In this document: positions 6,914-14,182 of the stretch, one piece after another | Position numbering within the stretch: position 1 is the stretch's first letter | How the letters are laid out: each line of letters starts with the position of its first letter | NCBI RefSeq assembly: GCF_004340965.1 | Contig: NZ_SLYA01000008.1 | Location: forward strand, 1-64,000 | DNA: 64,000 bases | Reading direction: 5' to 3' | Source: Sphingomonas sp. PP-CE-1A-559 | GTDB taxonomy: Bacteria > Pseudomonadota > Alphaproteobacteria > Sphingomonadales > Sphingomonadaceae | Notes under the pieces: model-generated | The model's input: the letters and a program-made list of their open reading frames with translations, nothing else | Database searches by the model: none | What the model was told of the DNA's origin: nothing | Position numbers and translations under genes: made by a program

Positions 6914-7480
6914 TTACCGTGACGCCGACATCGGGCCAGCGAGTTGTTCGACAAGGGTTCGTATCGCATCGCGGTCCAGGGGCGCCCGGTCGATAGAGTT
7001 GTGAATACCGATGCCTTCGATCAGCGCGTCCAACGCGCGAGCGGTCAGAGGATCGAAAAAGCGGCCAAGTGCCGCTCGGCTGCTGTCCATCCATTGCTGC
7101 ATCACAGCGGTTACCGGCGGATGGCGGGCAGCGAATGCATAGAGTTCATAACTAAGCAGCAGCGTCCGAGGCGCCGCCCAGATCGACTCTGCGATAATGT
7201 CGATCACTGCCTCCTTGGCCTCGTCGCGCGTTTTCGCAGCCGCTAGTGTGGCGCGGAACGCCTCCGATGAGTCGTTCGCGAGTTGAAGAAACGCCGTGGT
7301 GAGCAAGACTTCCAGCGTCGCAAAATAATAGGTCACAGAACCTAAAGGCACCCCGGCTGCTGCTGCAATCCGACGGTGCGTCGTGCCCGTAACTCCGTAT
7401 TCCGCGATCACGTCGAGCGTGGCTTCGACGATCCGCTGCCTTCGTTCCGGATCGTTTCGTTTTGACCTGCTGCCCGCCAC
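6914..7480 (-). CDS. TetR-family transcriptional regulator
   Basis: A 188-residue repressor. Residues ~12-58 carry the TetR helix-turn-helix (ERRQRIVEATLDVIAEYG, then THRRIAAAAGVPLGSVTYYF). The remaining ~125 residues are an all-helical ligand domain with no assignable ligand. It is transcribed away from the DUF1349 gene. Between them lies TGTAC-GTTT-GTACA at 7504-7517, a good operator, so it probably represses both itself and the DUF1349-acetyltransferase pair. Its stop codon is only 17 bp from the IS end relic, but the C-terminus is of normal length for the family, so the insertion does not appear to have truncated it. Confidence 0.85.
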   Translation of the reverse strand: MAGSRSKRNDPERRQRIVEATLDVIAEYGVTGTTHRRIAAAAGVPLGSVTYYFATLEVLLTTAFLQLANDSSEAFRATLAAAKTRDEAKEAVIDIIAESIWAAPRTLLLSYELYAFAARHPPVTAVMQQWMDSSRAALGRFFDPLTARALDALIEGIGIHNSIDRAPLDRDAIRTLVEQLAGPMSASR

Positions 7481-7503
7481 CGATTCAGTCTTCCCATAAC
7501 ATG

Positions 7504-7517
7504 TGTACGTTTGTACA
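7504..7517. promoter_or_regulatory. Palindromic TetR operator candidate
   Basis: TGTAC-GTTT-GTACA, perfect 5-bp arms, midway between the TetR start (7480) and the DUF1349 start (7550). It is placed to control both divergent promoters. Confidence 0.6.
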
Positions 7518-7549
7518 TTTCCCGGACCATTTCTTCCAGGCCGTCAAAC

Positions 7550-8236
7550 ATGATTGAAACTCCAATATCACGGCGAACGATCCTGGGGGCAGCAGCCTCA
7601 CTCGCTATACCCTCGGAAAAAGTGATGGGGGCGGCAAAGACCGGCAAAACGATTCTCGGGCGCAGCGACGGTCAGTGGCTCAACGAGCCGAATACCTGGA
7701 CGGTCAATTCATCCGGTGATCTGTCGGTCGAGAGCGATAACGCCACCGATTTTTGGCGGGAAACGCATTACGGTTTCACCCGAGACAGCGGTCACTTTCT
7801 CGGCTTCGCAACGCCGGCCGCCTTCACCGCACAGTTGAGGATCAGGGGGAAGTACGAAAAGCTCTACGATCAGGCCGGGATCATGGTGCGGCTCGACGAA
7901 CGGCGCTGGATAAAGGCTGGCATCGAACTGTCCGATGGCAGGGCAATGTTGAGCAGCGTCCTCACCGATGGCAAATCCGATTGGGCGACGAGCCCTTTCG
8001 AACACGATCCCGAAGATTTCTGGATGCGCGTGACCGTCGCCAAAGGCGCCTTGCGACTTCAGGTGTCTTCGGATGGCAAGGAATGGCCGCTGGTACGCCT
8101 TGCGCCCTTTCCAATCGCGTCGTCCTACCAAGTGGGACCGATGACCTGCACACCTGAGCGGCAAGGGCTTAAAACCCATTTCACGGATCTTCGCATCACC
8201 GCTCCGCTCGGCCAAGACCTGCACGATCTGAGCTGA
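7550..8236 (+). CDS. DUF1349-type exported protein, Tat signal
   Basis: A 228-residue protein starting at ATG 7550; an in-frame TTG at 7511 would place the start inside the operator and was rejected. The N-terminus ISRRTILGAAASLAI is a twin-arginine-type signal. The body matches the concanavalin-like DUF1349 fold: WRETHYGFTRDSGHF, QLRIRGKYEKLYDQAGIMVR, RRWIKAGIELSDG, then a final LQVSSDGKEWPLVR strand pair. Members are thought to bind sugars or act near carbohydrate metabolism, without proven catalysis. It is followed 6 bp later by an acetyltransferase gene, so the two are likely co-transcribed under the TetR at 6914. Confidence 0.8.
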   Translation: MIETPISRRTILGAAASLAIPSEKVMGAAKTGKTILGRSDGQWLNEPNTWTVNSSGDLSVESDNATDFWRETHYGFTRDSGHFLGFATPAAFTAQLRIRGKYEKLYDQAGIMVRLDERRWIKAGIELSDGRAMLSSVLTDGKSDWATSPFEHDPEDFWMRVTVAKGALRLQVSSDGKEWPLVRLAPFPIASSYQVGPMTCTPERQGLKTHFTDLRITAPLGQDLHDLS

Positions 8237-8242
8237 CAGCCG

Positions 8243-8812
8243 ATGACCCAGAAAGACAGGATGCTGGCGGGGGAACTCTACACCGCGGACGATCCCGAAC
8301 TGGTTGCCGATGCTGATCGTGCAACCGTTTGGGTAGCGCGGTACAATGCTACATTTTCAGAGTCTGCGGCAGACCGCCGCGCAATCCTGATCGAAGGCTT
8401 GCGCCATGTCGGGTTGGGAGCGGTCGTTCGATCGCCCTTCTACTGCGACTACGGCTACAACATCTCACTTGAAGACGGCGTCTTTCTCAATTTCGGCTGT
8501 GTGATCCTCGATGTCGCAAAGGTCACTATCGGCGCTGGTACGCTGATTGGCCCGGGCGTTCAGATACTCACCGCCGATCATCCAAGAGATCCGATCGTCA
8601 GGGCGAGGATGCTGGAATCTGGCAGGCCAGTGACGATCGGCCGGAATGTCTGGATCGGCGGTGGCGCGATCATCCTTCCCGGGGTGGCGATCGGCGACAA
8701 CGCGATCGTGGGCGCGGGCAGCGTCGTTACGCGCAACGTGCCGTCAAAACATACCGTGGCGGGCAATCCTGCGCGTGCGATTTGCGCACGGATGGACCGC
8801 CCTGCGCCATGA
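8243..8812 (+). CDS. Sugar O-acetyltransferase, left-handed beta-helix
   Basis: A 189-residue acetyl-CoA-dependent acetyltransferase of the Maa/NodL type. The N-terminal cap (MLAGELYTADDPEL) is the maltose-acetyltransferase Mac domain. Hexapeptide repeats follow (VFLNFGCVILDVAKVTIGAG; VWIGGGAIILPGVAIGDNAI), building the left-handed parallel beta-helix. The catalytic His is in QILTADHP. The C-terminal VAGNPARAI motif is typical. The enzyme would work in the cytoplasm on a sugar acceptor that cannot be named. It is the second gene of a probable two-gene operon with the DUF1349 protein. Confidence 0.88.
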   Translation: MTQKDRMLAGELYTADDPELVADADRATVWVARYNATFSESAADRRAILIEGLRHVGLGAVVRSPFYCDYGYNISLEDGVFLNFGCVILDVAKVTIGAGTLIGPGVQILTADHPRDPIVRARMLESGRPVTIGRNVWIGGGAIILPGVAIGDNAIVGAGSVVTRNVPSKHTVAGNPARAICARMDRPAP

Positions 8813-8919
8813 AAAATCTCGCTGAAAATGGGACTGAAAAGTGAGAACCATGAACAACGAGTGGATTTCTCGCATGGCCGCTTGGGTGGCACTGAACCGA
8901 ATATGCAACGGAGGCCGAT

Positions 8920-9150
8920 ATGAGTAATCCCGGCGCCACGGCGATAGCCAAATCTATGGTTCAGTGTTTCGAGCAATTACTCCACACACCGCGAGATCAA
9001 GCTATCATCTTGACCCGTACTCAAACGACTATGACTCTGGCCCTCTTGGTAGCGTTGAAGGAGATCCTCGAGGAGGAGGACTGTCAGACGCGGGATGCCA
9101 ATCAGCGCGCCCGTGATGAAGCGGATGCCTTTTTGCAGGAATTCAGGTGA
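8920..9150 (+). CDS. Small helical protein (76 aa), unknown
   Basis: A short soluble protein with a convincing GGAGG ribosome-binding site 6 nt before ATG 8920. It reads as two helices: residues 5-25 (TAIAKSMVQCFEQLLH) and 40-74 (ALLVALKEILEEEDCQTRD, ANQRARDEADAFLQEF), the second strongly acidic and coiled-coil-like. No family recognised. The gap to the acetyltransferase is ~107 bp, so it probably has its own promoter. Confidence 0.5.
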   Translation: MSNPGATAIAKSMVQCFEQLLHTPRDQAIILTRTQTTMTLALLVALKEILEEEDCQTRDANQRARDEADAFLQEFR

Positions 9151-9235
9151 TGATGCCGTCACGATTTCCAGCCATCGCATCCCATCCATCGGTCTATGCG
9201 CAGCGTCAACTCCACCGCGGAGCGATCCCGAACAA

Positions 9236-9350
9236 GGCAAAGTCCTCGCGACGTCCGATACCGACCCGCACATCGATCTGCGTGGCGTCATTGTGCTGCG
9301 CAAAGGCCGCATAGTTGCCGGGCGCTCTTGTAACGATGAGACCGCCGAAA
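9236..9350 (+). pseudogene. Fragment of a beta-lactamase-fold serine hydrolase
   Basis: A translated stretch, DPHIDLRGVIVLRKGRIVAG, aligns with the N-terminal strand region of the serine hydrolase at 49190 (DEHPDLRGVVVLRDGRVVAE). After about 38 residues the similarity stops, well before the SxxK motif. Nothing else is recognised between 9151 and 9556. The fragment lies just upstream of an unrelated, AT-rich serine hydrolase, so one family member may have been lost and another gained at this spot. Confidence 0.6.
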
Positions 9351-9556
9351 CCTCACGGCCTCTCCTCAGGTCATCCACGGCCACATGCCAATCACGGGCC
9401 GCCTGGAAAACGAGAGCGTTCAAATCGATTTCCGCCGCGCGAACCATCCACTTTGACGAACAAGTTCGGCGTTTTTGCTTTTCAGTTAAAACTACCGAGC
9501 GACGATCAGCATTCGGCGACGCTCTAAATAAACATTTATAAATAAAGAGCAAAGAT

Positions 9557-10663
9557 ATGGCCACGCGTTCGTTGAAAATCAAGTTGATGATAAATAGTAT
9601 GGTTGCTATCTGCTTATATGCGCATCCAGTCTCCGCCGAGGCGAGTAACTATAAAACGAAGAGCGTTAAATACCTGTTGCGTGATTACGCTAAAAATCAT
9701 GATCTCAGTGGTACGATACTAGTTGAGCAAAAAGGTTCGGTGATCTACAAAAATAGCTTTGGCTTCTCCGACCGAACATTCGATATTCCAGCCCGGAACG
9801 ATACGCGCTATCGTATAATGTCGCTGACAAAAACATTTACATCGACAATAATATTACAGCTCTTTGAGGAAGGTAAGATTAGACTGAACGACAATATCCT
9901 TACGTATTTACCCGATTTTCACGGAGAGGGTGCGCGCCAGATCACAGTGCAGAATCTTCTCAACCACACCTCGGGTCTTCCGCAGTTCGATGTTGCTAAA
10001 ACACGTGAGGATGGAAACCGCTTGGGGCTGCCGATGTACGAAAGGCTTCAGTCTTCAGACCAAATCGTGAAGCGATATTGTACAGGAAAGGCTGTACACC
10101 CCCCAGGTGAGACATTTGATTACAATAACTGTGACTATATTGTGCTTGGACAAATTATAGAAAAGATAACTCAACTAAAATACGACGAAGCGCTTGATCA
10201 GAGAATTCTCAGTCCGGTGGGTATGGCTGACTCTGGCGTCAAATATCAAAAGGAAATTGTTAAGAATCTGGCAAATTCGTATTACAGGCTTGCACCTAAC
10301 GGGCAGGTTTTCAATGACATGCCACTGTATAATGAAAATCTATCTGCTGCAGGGGCGATGTACTCAACTGCTGGCGATATTATGAAATTCGCAAAGGCTC
10401 TTTTTAATGGACGCCTACTTAATTCCGCTACTTTAAAACTCATGCTCACCCCGGGGCTAGGTGAATACGGAGATGGAATTTGGATTCGGACGTTTGGCCC
10501 ACAAAAAACGCGTTTGGTCGAGCGCTATGGAAAGAGCTCAGGAATGAATATCTTGCTATCGGTATTTCCCGAACAGGATACTACAATCATAATTATTTCC
10601 AACACCAGTGACTTAGATGTTACCGGACTTAGAAATAAAATTGCTCAAGCTATTATTAAATAG
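9557..10663 (+). CDS. AT-rich serine hydrolase, beta-lactamase fold
   Basis: A 368-residue exported penicillin-binding/class C beta-lactamase-fold hydrolase. Residues 1-27 are a signal peptide (INSMVAICLYAHPVSAEA). The SxxK nucleophile motif is SLTK (residues ~91-94) in YRIMSLTKTFTS. The second motif is YNN in TFDYNNCDYIVLG. NLLNHTSGLPQF is the usual family motif. Such proteins are D-Ala-D-Ala peptidases, esterases or peptidases; the substrate is open. The gene is clearly AT-rich, with AAA, ATA and TTA codons throughout, against GC-rich neighbours. This points to recent transfer from a low-GC donor. Confidence 0.87.
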   Translation: MATRSLKIKLMINSMVAICLYAHPVSAEASNYKTKSVKYLLRDYAKNHDLSGTILVEQKGSVIYKNSFGFSDRTFDIPARNDTRYRIMSLTKTFTSTIILQLFEEGKIRLNDNILTYLPDFHGEGARQITVQNLLNHTSGLPQFDVAKTREDGNRLGLPMYERLQSSDQIVKRYCTGKAVHPPGETFDYNNCDYIVLGQIIEKITQLKYDEALDQRILSPVGMADSGVKYQKEIVKNLANSYYRLAPNGQVFNDMPLYNENLSAAGAMYSTAGDIMKFAKALFNGRLLNSATLKLMLTPGLGEYGDGIWIRTFGPQKTRLVERYGKSSGMNILLSVFPEQDTTIIIISNTSDLDVTGLRNKIAQAIIK

Positions 10664-10996
10664 ACTTTTCAGTTAGCCCTATATGTAATTTCCTAAACCT
10701 ATGCGTTTATCTAAATCGAGGCGTTCTTCTCAATGTAATTGATAACGTAAATTATCTGAGTGCATAATTAATCTCGCAAGAACACGTATGCACTTTGGCT
10801 GATGACGGTGAGCGAAATTCGTTTGCACGCTGGCTATGTGGCAAATGTCGCACGAAAGTCTTTCGCCGGGTTGCTGCTTGTTCACGCCATGGCTGACGCT
10901 CGCGAATGACGATATCGCGGATACGTAGACCGCCTCAACGATGATGACGACGAAACAACTGTCCAGAGGTCGATCTTGTAATCAAAGGGAACGCTA
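10664..10996. other. Non-coding spacer, AT-rich at its left half
   Basis: No gene is recognised. The first ~130 bp share the low GC of the preceding hydrolase gene (TATATGTAATTTCC and similar), and GC rises abruptly near 10790. That change probably marks the right boundary of the transferred segment. The remainder should contain the promoter of the aspartyl protease operon. Confidence 0.5.
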
Positions 10997-11830
10997 GTGA
11001 AACGATTGATGATGCTTGCTGGGCTGTTGGGCACGACTGCGGCCGCGCCAATCACGGACGGCGAAGCCGTACCGTTGAGTCTGTATCAGGGCAAACAGTT
11101 TACGGTCGAGGCCATCGTCGCGGGCAAGCCACGGACCTTCCTGTTCGATACCGGCGAGGGGCTGACCATGATTTCACCTGCGCTCGCGCAAGCTGTGGGC
11201 TGCGATCCCTGGGGTAATATCACCGCTTTCCGGATGCTCGGCGAACGGCTCGATACCAAGCGATGCGACGGCGTTTCATTCGGCATCGGCAGGAACCGGT
11301 ATGTCGCTCCTTCGGTCATTGTCTACGATCTCGGCGAAATCGGCGGAAAGCAAGCGACGCCGGTTGATGGCGCGGTGGGCCTTGATCTGTTCTCGGCCCG
11401 CACGATTACGATCGATCTCGCTCGCCGGCAAATCATCTTGGAAACCTCTGCATCGCTCAAACGCCGCCTGCGCGGTGCGATAGAGGTGCCGCTACGCTTG
11501 GTGACGAGCGATGCAGGTGCCCTCGACGTCAACCTCGGCGTCACCACCCCGCGAGGCCTCGCCTGGATGGAATTGGACACCGGCAATGCGGGGCCGACCA
11601 TTTTCGTGTCACCTGCTATGGCCCCATTGTTCGGACTGAACCCGGCGACCCGAGACCCCCAGGACGTGACCGCCCATCTCGGCACGGTCGAGTTGAAGAC
11701 GCGGGCGCGGGTATTTCCCGACATGATTATGGACGGCAACATCGGCATGCAACTGGTGCGTGATCGCACCATCACGCTGGACCTCAAGGCTGGACGGGCG
11801 TGGCTTGCTCCCGACAAGGCGACACACTGA
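10997..11830 (+). CDS. Retropepsin-like aspartyl protease
   Basis: A 277-residue exported protein starting at GTG 10997, with GGGA about 8 nt upstream. After a short signal peptide (MLAGLLGTTAAA) there are two pepsin-like half-domains. The first has the catalytic-type motif FLFDTGEG at residues ~48-55, the second MELDTGNAG at about residue 195. It belongs to the bacterial single-chain retropepsin-like proteins (gag-asp_proteas/asp_protease_2). Specificity is unknown. Its stop is 1 bp from the ATG of the serine hydrolase at 11832, so the two are co-translated, and both products are predicted to be exported. Confidence 0.82.
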   Translation: MKRLMMLAGLLGTTAAAPITDGEAVPLSLYQGKQFTVEAIVAGKPRTFLFDTGEGLTMISPALAQAVGCDPWGNITAFRMLGERLDTKRCDGVSFGIGRNRYVAPSVIVYDLGEIGGKQATPVDGAVGLDLFSARTITIDLARRQIILETSASLKRRLRGAIEVPLRLVTSDAGALDVNLGVTTPRGLAWMELDTGNAGPTIFVSPAMAPLFGLNPATRDPQDVTAHLGTVELKTRARVFPDMIMDGNIGMQLVRDRTITLDLKAGRAWLAPDKATH

Positions 11831-11831
11831 C

Positions 11832-12995
11832 ATGGCCGTGTCCTTGCTCGCCGCGGCATTGCTCGCAATCGTGTCGCCCGCGCTCGCTGGTCCAGAGGTG
11901 CAACCGCGTGTCACATCGCCGCAGCCGCTCGAGGATGCAACCCTGTCGCCGGCACGGCGGGCCGGCGTGGAGGTCGTGGTTCGCGTTGAGATGAAACGAC
12001 GCGCTATACCCGGACTCCAGCTCGCGATCGTGCGACGAGGCCGCATTGTGTTCCAAGGCGCCTACGGCATCGCCGACGAGGAGGCCGGCGCACCGGCGAC
12101 CGCCGCCAGTCTGTTCACGCTCAACTCCGCGACCAAGGCCTTCACCGGTGTCGCGGTCATGCAACTGGTACAGGCAGGCAAGCTGTCGCTCGATTCACCG
12201 GCGTCCGATTATGTCGACGATCTGCCCGCAAGCTGGAAAGCGATCACCATTCGCCAGTTGCTGACGCATGTTTCAGGTCTGCCGGAGATACTCGATCTGC
12301 CGAACGGCCAGGGCACCGGCACGTTGATCGGTCGTGGCGGCGAGGACTCTGCCTGGTCGACGGTCAAATTGCGACCGCTCGAAGCCAGGCCCGGCGTCAG
12401 CTACAGCTACAACCAGACCAATTATGTGCTGCTCGGCAAGATCATCGACAGGGTCGCCGGCGTCCCTTTCGCGCAATATATCAAAGCACACGAGTTTGAA
12501 CCAGCGGGCGCGACGCACCTGGTTTTCGGCGATGCCCGCGATGTCGTCCCGGGACGCGTGCGCACCTACCGTTATGCCAATGGCACCGTGGACGGATCGG
12601 AAACGGGCGCGCCGCTGGAACACGCATTCGATGAATTTTCGCCCTTCCTGCGCACGGCGGGCGGCCTCAACGGCAGTGCCACCGATGTCGCCCGCTGGTT
12701 GATCGCGCTGGAAAACGGAACGCTGGTTGACAAGCGGACGCTCGATATCATGTGGACGCCTGGCCGGTTCGCGGACGGCAAGCCCACGACATGGGGGATG
12801 GGCTGGCCCCTCCGCACCGACGTCATGCACCCTGCCGCGACCGGTATTGGCGGACGCCGCTCCGCATTCTTCGTCTATCCGAAGGATGACCTCGCCATCG
12901 TTGTCCTGACCAACCTCGCCGGTGCCAATCCCGAGGAATTCATCGTTGAGATCGCGGGCGTGTTAAATCCCGAGTTGCGTCACCTGACACCATGA
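11832..12995 (+). CDS. Serine hydrolase, beta-lactamase family
   Basis: A 387-residue exported hydrolase. The start is ATG 11832, immediately after the protease stop; the frame extends further upstream but overlaps that gene. The signal peptide is LLAAALLAIVSPALA. The SxxK motif is SATK in LFTLNSATKAFTG. The Tyr motif region is YSYNQTNYVLLGKI, and LLTHVSGLPE is the family hallmark. It resembles PbpX/EstB-type proteins acting on peptidoglycan peptides or esters. Codon use is GC-rich like the rest of the window, unlike its AT-rich relative at 9557. It forms an operon with the upstream retropepsin-like protease. Confidence 0.88.
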   Translation: MAVSLLAAALLAIVSPALAGPEVQPRVTSPQPLEDATLSPARRAGVEVVVRVEMKRRAIPGLQLAIVRRGRIVFQGAYGIADEEAGAPATAASLFTLNSATKAFTGVAVMQLVQAGKLSLDSPASDYVDDLPASWKAITIRQLLTHVSGLPEILDLPNGQGTGTLIGRGGEDSAWSTVKLRPLEARPGVSYSYNQTNYVLLGKIIDRVAGVPFAQYIKAHEFEPAGATHLVFGDARDVVPGRVRTYRYANGTVDGSETGAPLEHAFDEFSPFLRTAGGLNGSATDVARWLIALENGTLVDKRTLDIMWTPGRFADGKPTTWGMGWPLRTDVMHPAATGIGGRRSAFFVYPKDDLAIVVLTNLAGANPEEFIVEIAGVLNPELRHLTP

Positions 12996-13248
12996 CGCGC
13001 TTCAACGCGATCGGAATGACGAAGCCGGCAAACCGTTAGCGTATACCTGTGCCCGTTTTATATACCGACCCCATATTGCGTTTTAACCGGAGCCTACGAG
13101 AGCTGGGAGGCGCTCGTTGCTTTCGGAATATTCGCGGGCTGCACGCTGCTGCACATTGAATTTGATCGTCGCCATCGGGGCGGCGGTAGAGAACGGGGTG
13201 GCGTCGACTTCTACAGCGGCGGATGACCGCTCACCGCCAACTCCAGAC
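12996..13248 (+). other. Spacer with a possible truncated ORF tail
   Basis: A + strand frame with no start codon ends at 13225. It encodes a hydrophobic segment (ALVAFGIFAGCTLL) and a basic tail, and its stop is 24 bp before repeat copy 6, as in the left array. It could be the 3' end of a broken small membrane-protein gene. Otherwise nothing is recognised. Confidence 0.35.
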
Positions 13249-13280
13249 ATTCCCGAAATTCGATAGTTTTCGGGCAAGTA
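13249..13280 (+). repeat. Cassette-type dispersed repeat, copy 6
   Basis: ATTCCCGAAATTCGATAG followed by TTTTCGGGCAAG. It has the same left half as copies 2 and 3. TTCCCGA can pair with the TCGGG six bases on, so the stem is short here. Confidence 0.7.
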
Positions 13281-13352
13281 GTCTAGTTTAGGGGCCGCGT
13301 TGCTAAGTATCGTGCGAGACGACGGAGGGTCAGCTGCAACGTGTTCGTTGGC

Positions 13353-13664
13353 TTAAACCTGACGATACAGGATCGCAGCTCCAAATTCCGGGATCGCATG
13401 GCTAACGAGATGCCCCAACACCTCGATGGAGTAGCGCCAAACTTCATCGTCTGGATCGGAAAGGGCGAGCCGGAGCATCTTGTCAAAACGACCCTCGCCA
13501 ATCTGCTCGGGCAGGTTCTGAGATACGTCCTGCAGATTTGGCGCACGCGATCGAAAGAGCCGAGCATTACTTTCTGGCAAAATCGCAGGGCCAGGATCGG
13601 TAGCCGTTTCGATTGCGCTGCTCCTCATAATCACGATAGATGACGTCCACCGAATTGCGATCAA
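13353..13664 (-). CDS. Possible small protein (103 aa), HEAT-like tail
   Basis: A - strand frame between repeat copies 6 and 7. The C-terminal half (RFDKMLRLALSDPDDEVWRY, then SIEVLGHLVSHAIPEFG) reads like one HEAT or ARM helix pair, with the DPDDEVWRYS pattern common in repeat proteins tallying activity loss or immunity. The N-terminal 30 residues look non-native, so the true start may be internal (for example near LPESNARLF) or the gene may be truncated. The call rests only on amino-acid composition. Confidence 0.35.
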   Translation of the reverse strand: MIAIRWTSSIVIMRSSAIETATDPGPAILPESNARLFRSRAPNLQDVSQNLPEQIGEGRFDKMLRLALSDPDDEVWRYSIEVLGHLVSHAIPEFGAAILYRQV

Positions 13665-14099
13665 GCAGGTACTGACATCATCCTCCAGTCCGCCGCCATA
13701 CCTTATCGCAAAAGCGACCTGAGCGGCGTCGAAGTTCTGCTAGTCACCTCTCGCAAGCGATCCAGGTGGGTATTGCCCAAGGGTAAGGTAAAGCGCGGAA
13801 TGCCAGCGCATCGATCTGCCGCCCGCGAGGCCTTCGAGGAAGCAGGCGTCGTAGGCAAGATCAGCGCCGTACCCGTTGGAACTTACCGTCAGGTCAAGAC
13901 CCACGAAGACGGCCAGGCCGAAATGATAGCTGTACGGGCGTTTCCAATGCTGGTCTGTCAGGAAAACGTCAGCTGGCCCGAAATGCGACAACGAGAGAGA
14001 TGCTGGATGCCCATCAACGCAGCGATCGAGGCCGTTAAGAATGGCGAGCTTCGTGCGCTGCTGATCACTTTCGCTGGCGCAATACCCGACTTCGGCTAA
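13644..14099 (+). pseudogene. Nudix hydrolase, start-less (5' truncated)
   Basis: The frame open from 13644 encodes IIQSAAIPYRKSDLSGVEVL, then RWVLPKGKV and the Nudix box region GMPAHRSAAREAFEEAGV with the REAxEEAG metal-binding core. This resembles the DIPP/MutT-like NUDIX proteins of alphaproteobacteria that cleave dinucleoside polyphosphates. The first beta strands are encoded, yet no ATG, GTG or TTG precedes them in frame after the TGA at 13641; the first usable codon is TTG 13773, inside the fold. The gene therefore appears to have lost its 5' end, or uses a rare start. Its stop is 9 bp before repeat copy 7. Confidence 0.6.
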
Positions 14100-14107
14100 T
14101 TTCGGCG

Positions 14108-14172
14108 GTTCCCAATTGAGCATCGATTCCGAGAACGTCGATGCCTTTGCGATCGCCGTTCCCAATTGGGAA
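14108..14172 (+). repeat. Cassette-type repeat, copy 7, long palindrome
   Basis: The 32-bp element (14108-14139; GTTCCCAATTGAGCATCG, then CCGAGAACGTC) is the left part of a longer symmetrical structure. TTCCCAATTG at 14109-14118 pairs perfectly with CAATTGGGAA at 14163-14172. This 10-bp stem with a 44-nt interior shows the folded form of the repeat best. It lies 9 bp after the Nudix stop. Confidence 0.7.
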
Positions 14173-14182
14173 GGGTGATCGT

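Noticed and set aside
9351..9541. Continuation of the hydrolase remnant to the end of its frame
   Set aside because: Similarity to the hydrolase at 49190 stops after about 38 residues; what follows has no relation to the fold.
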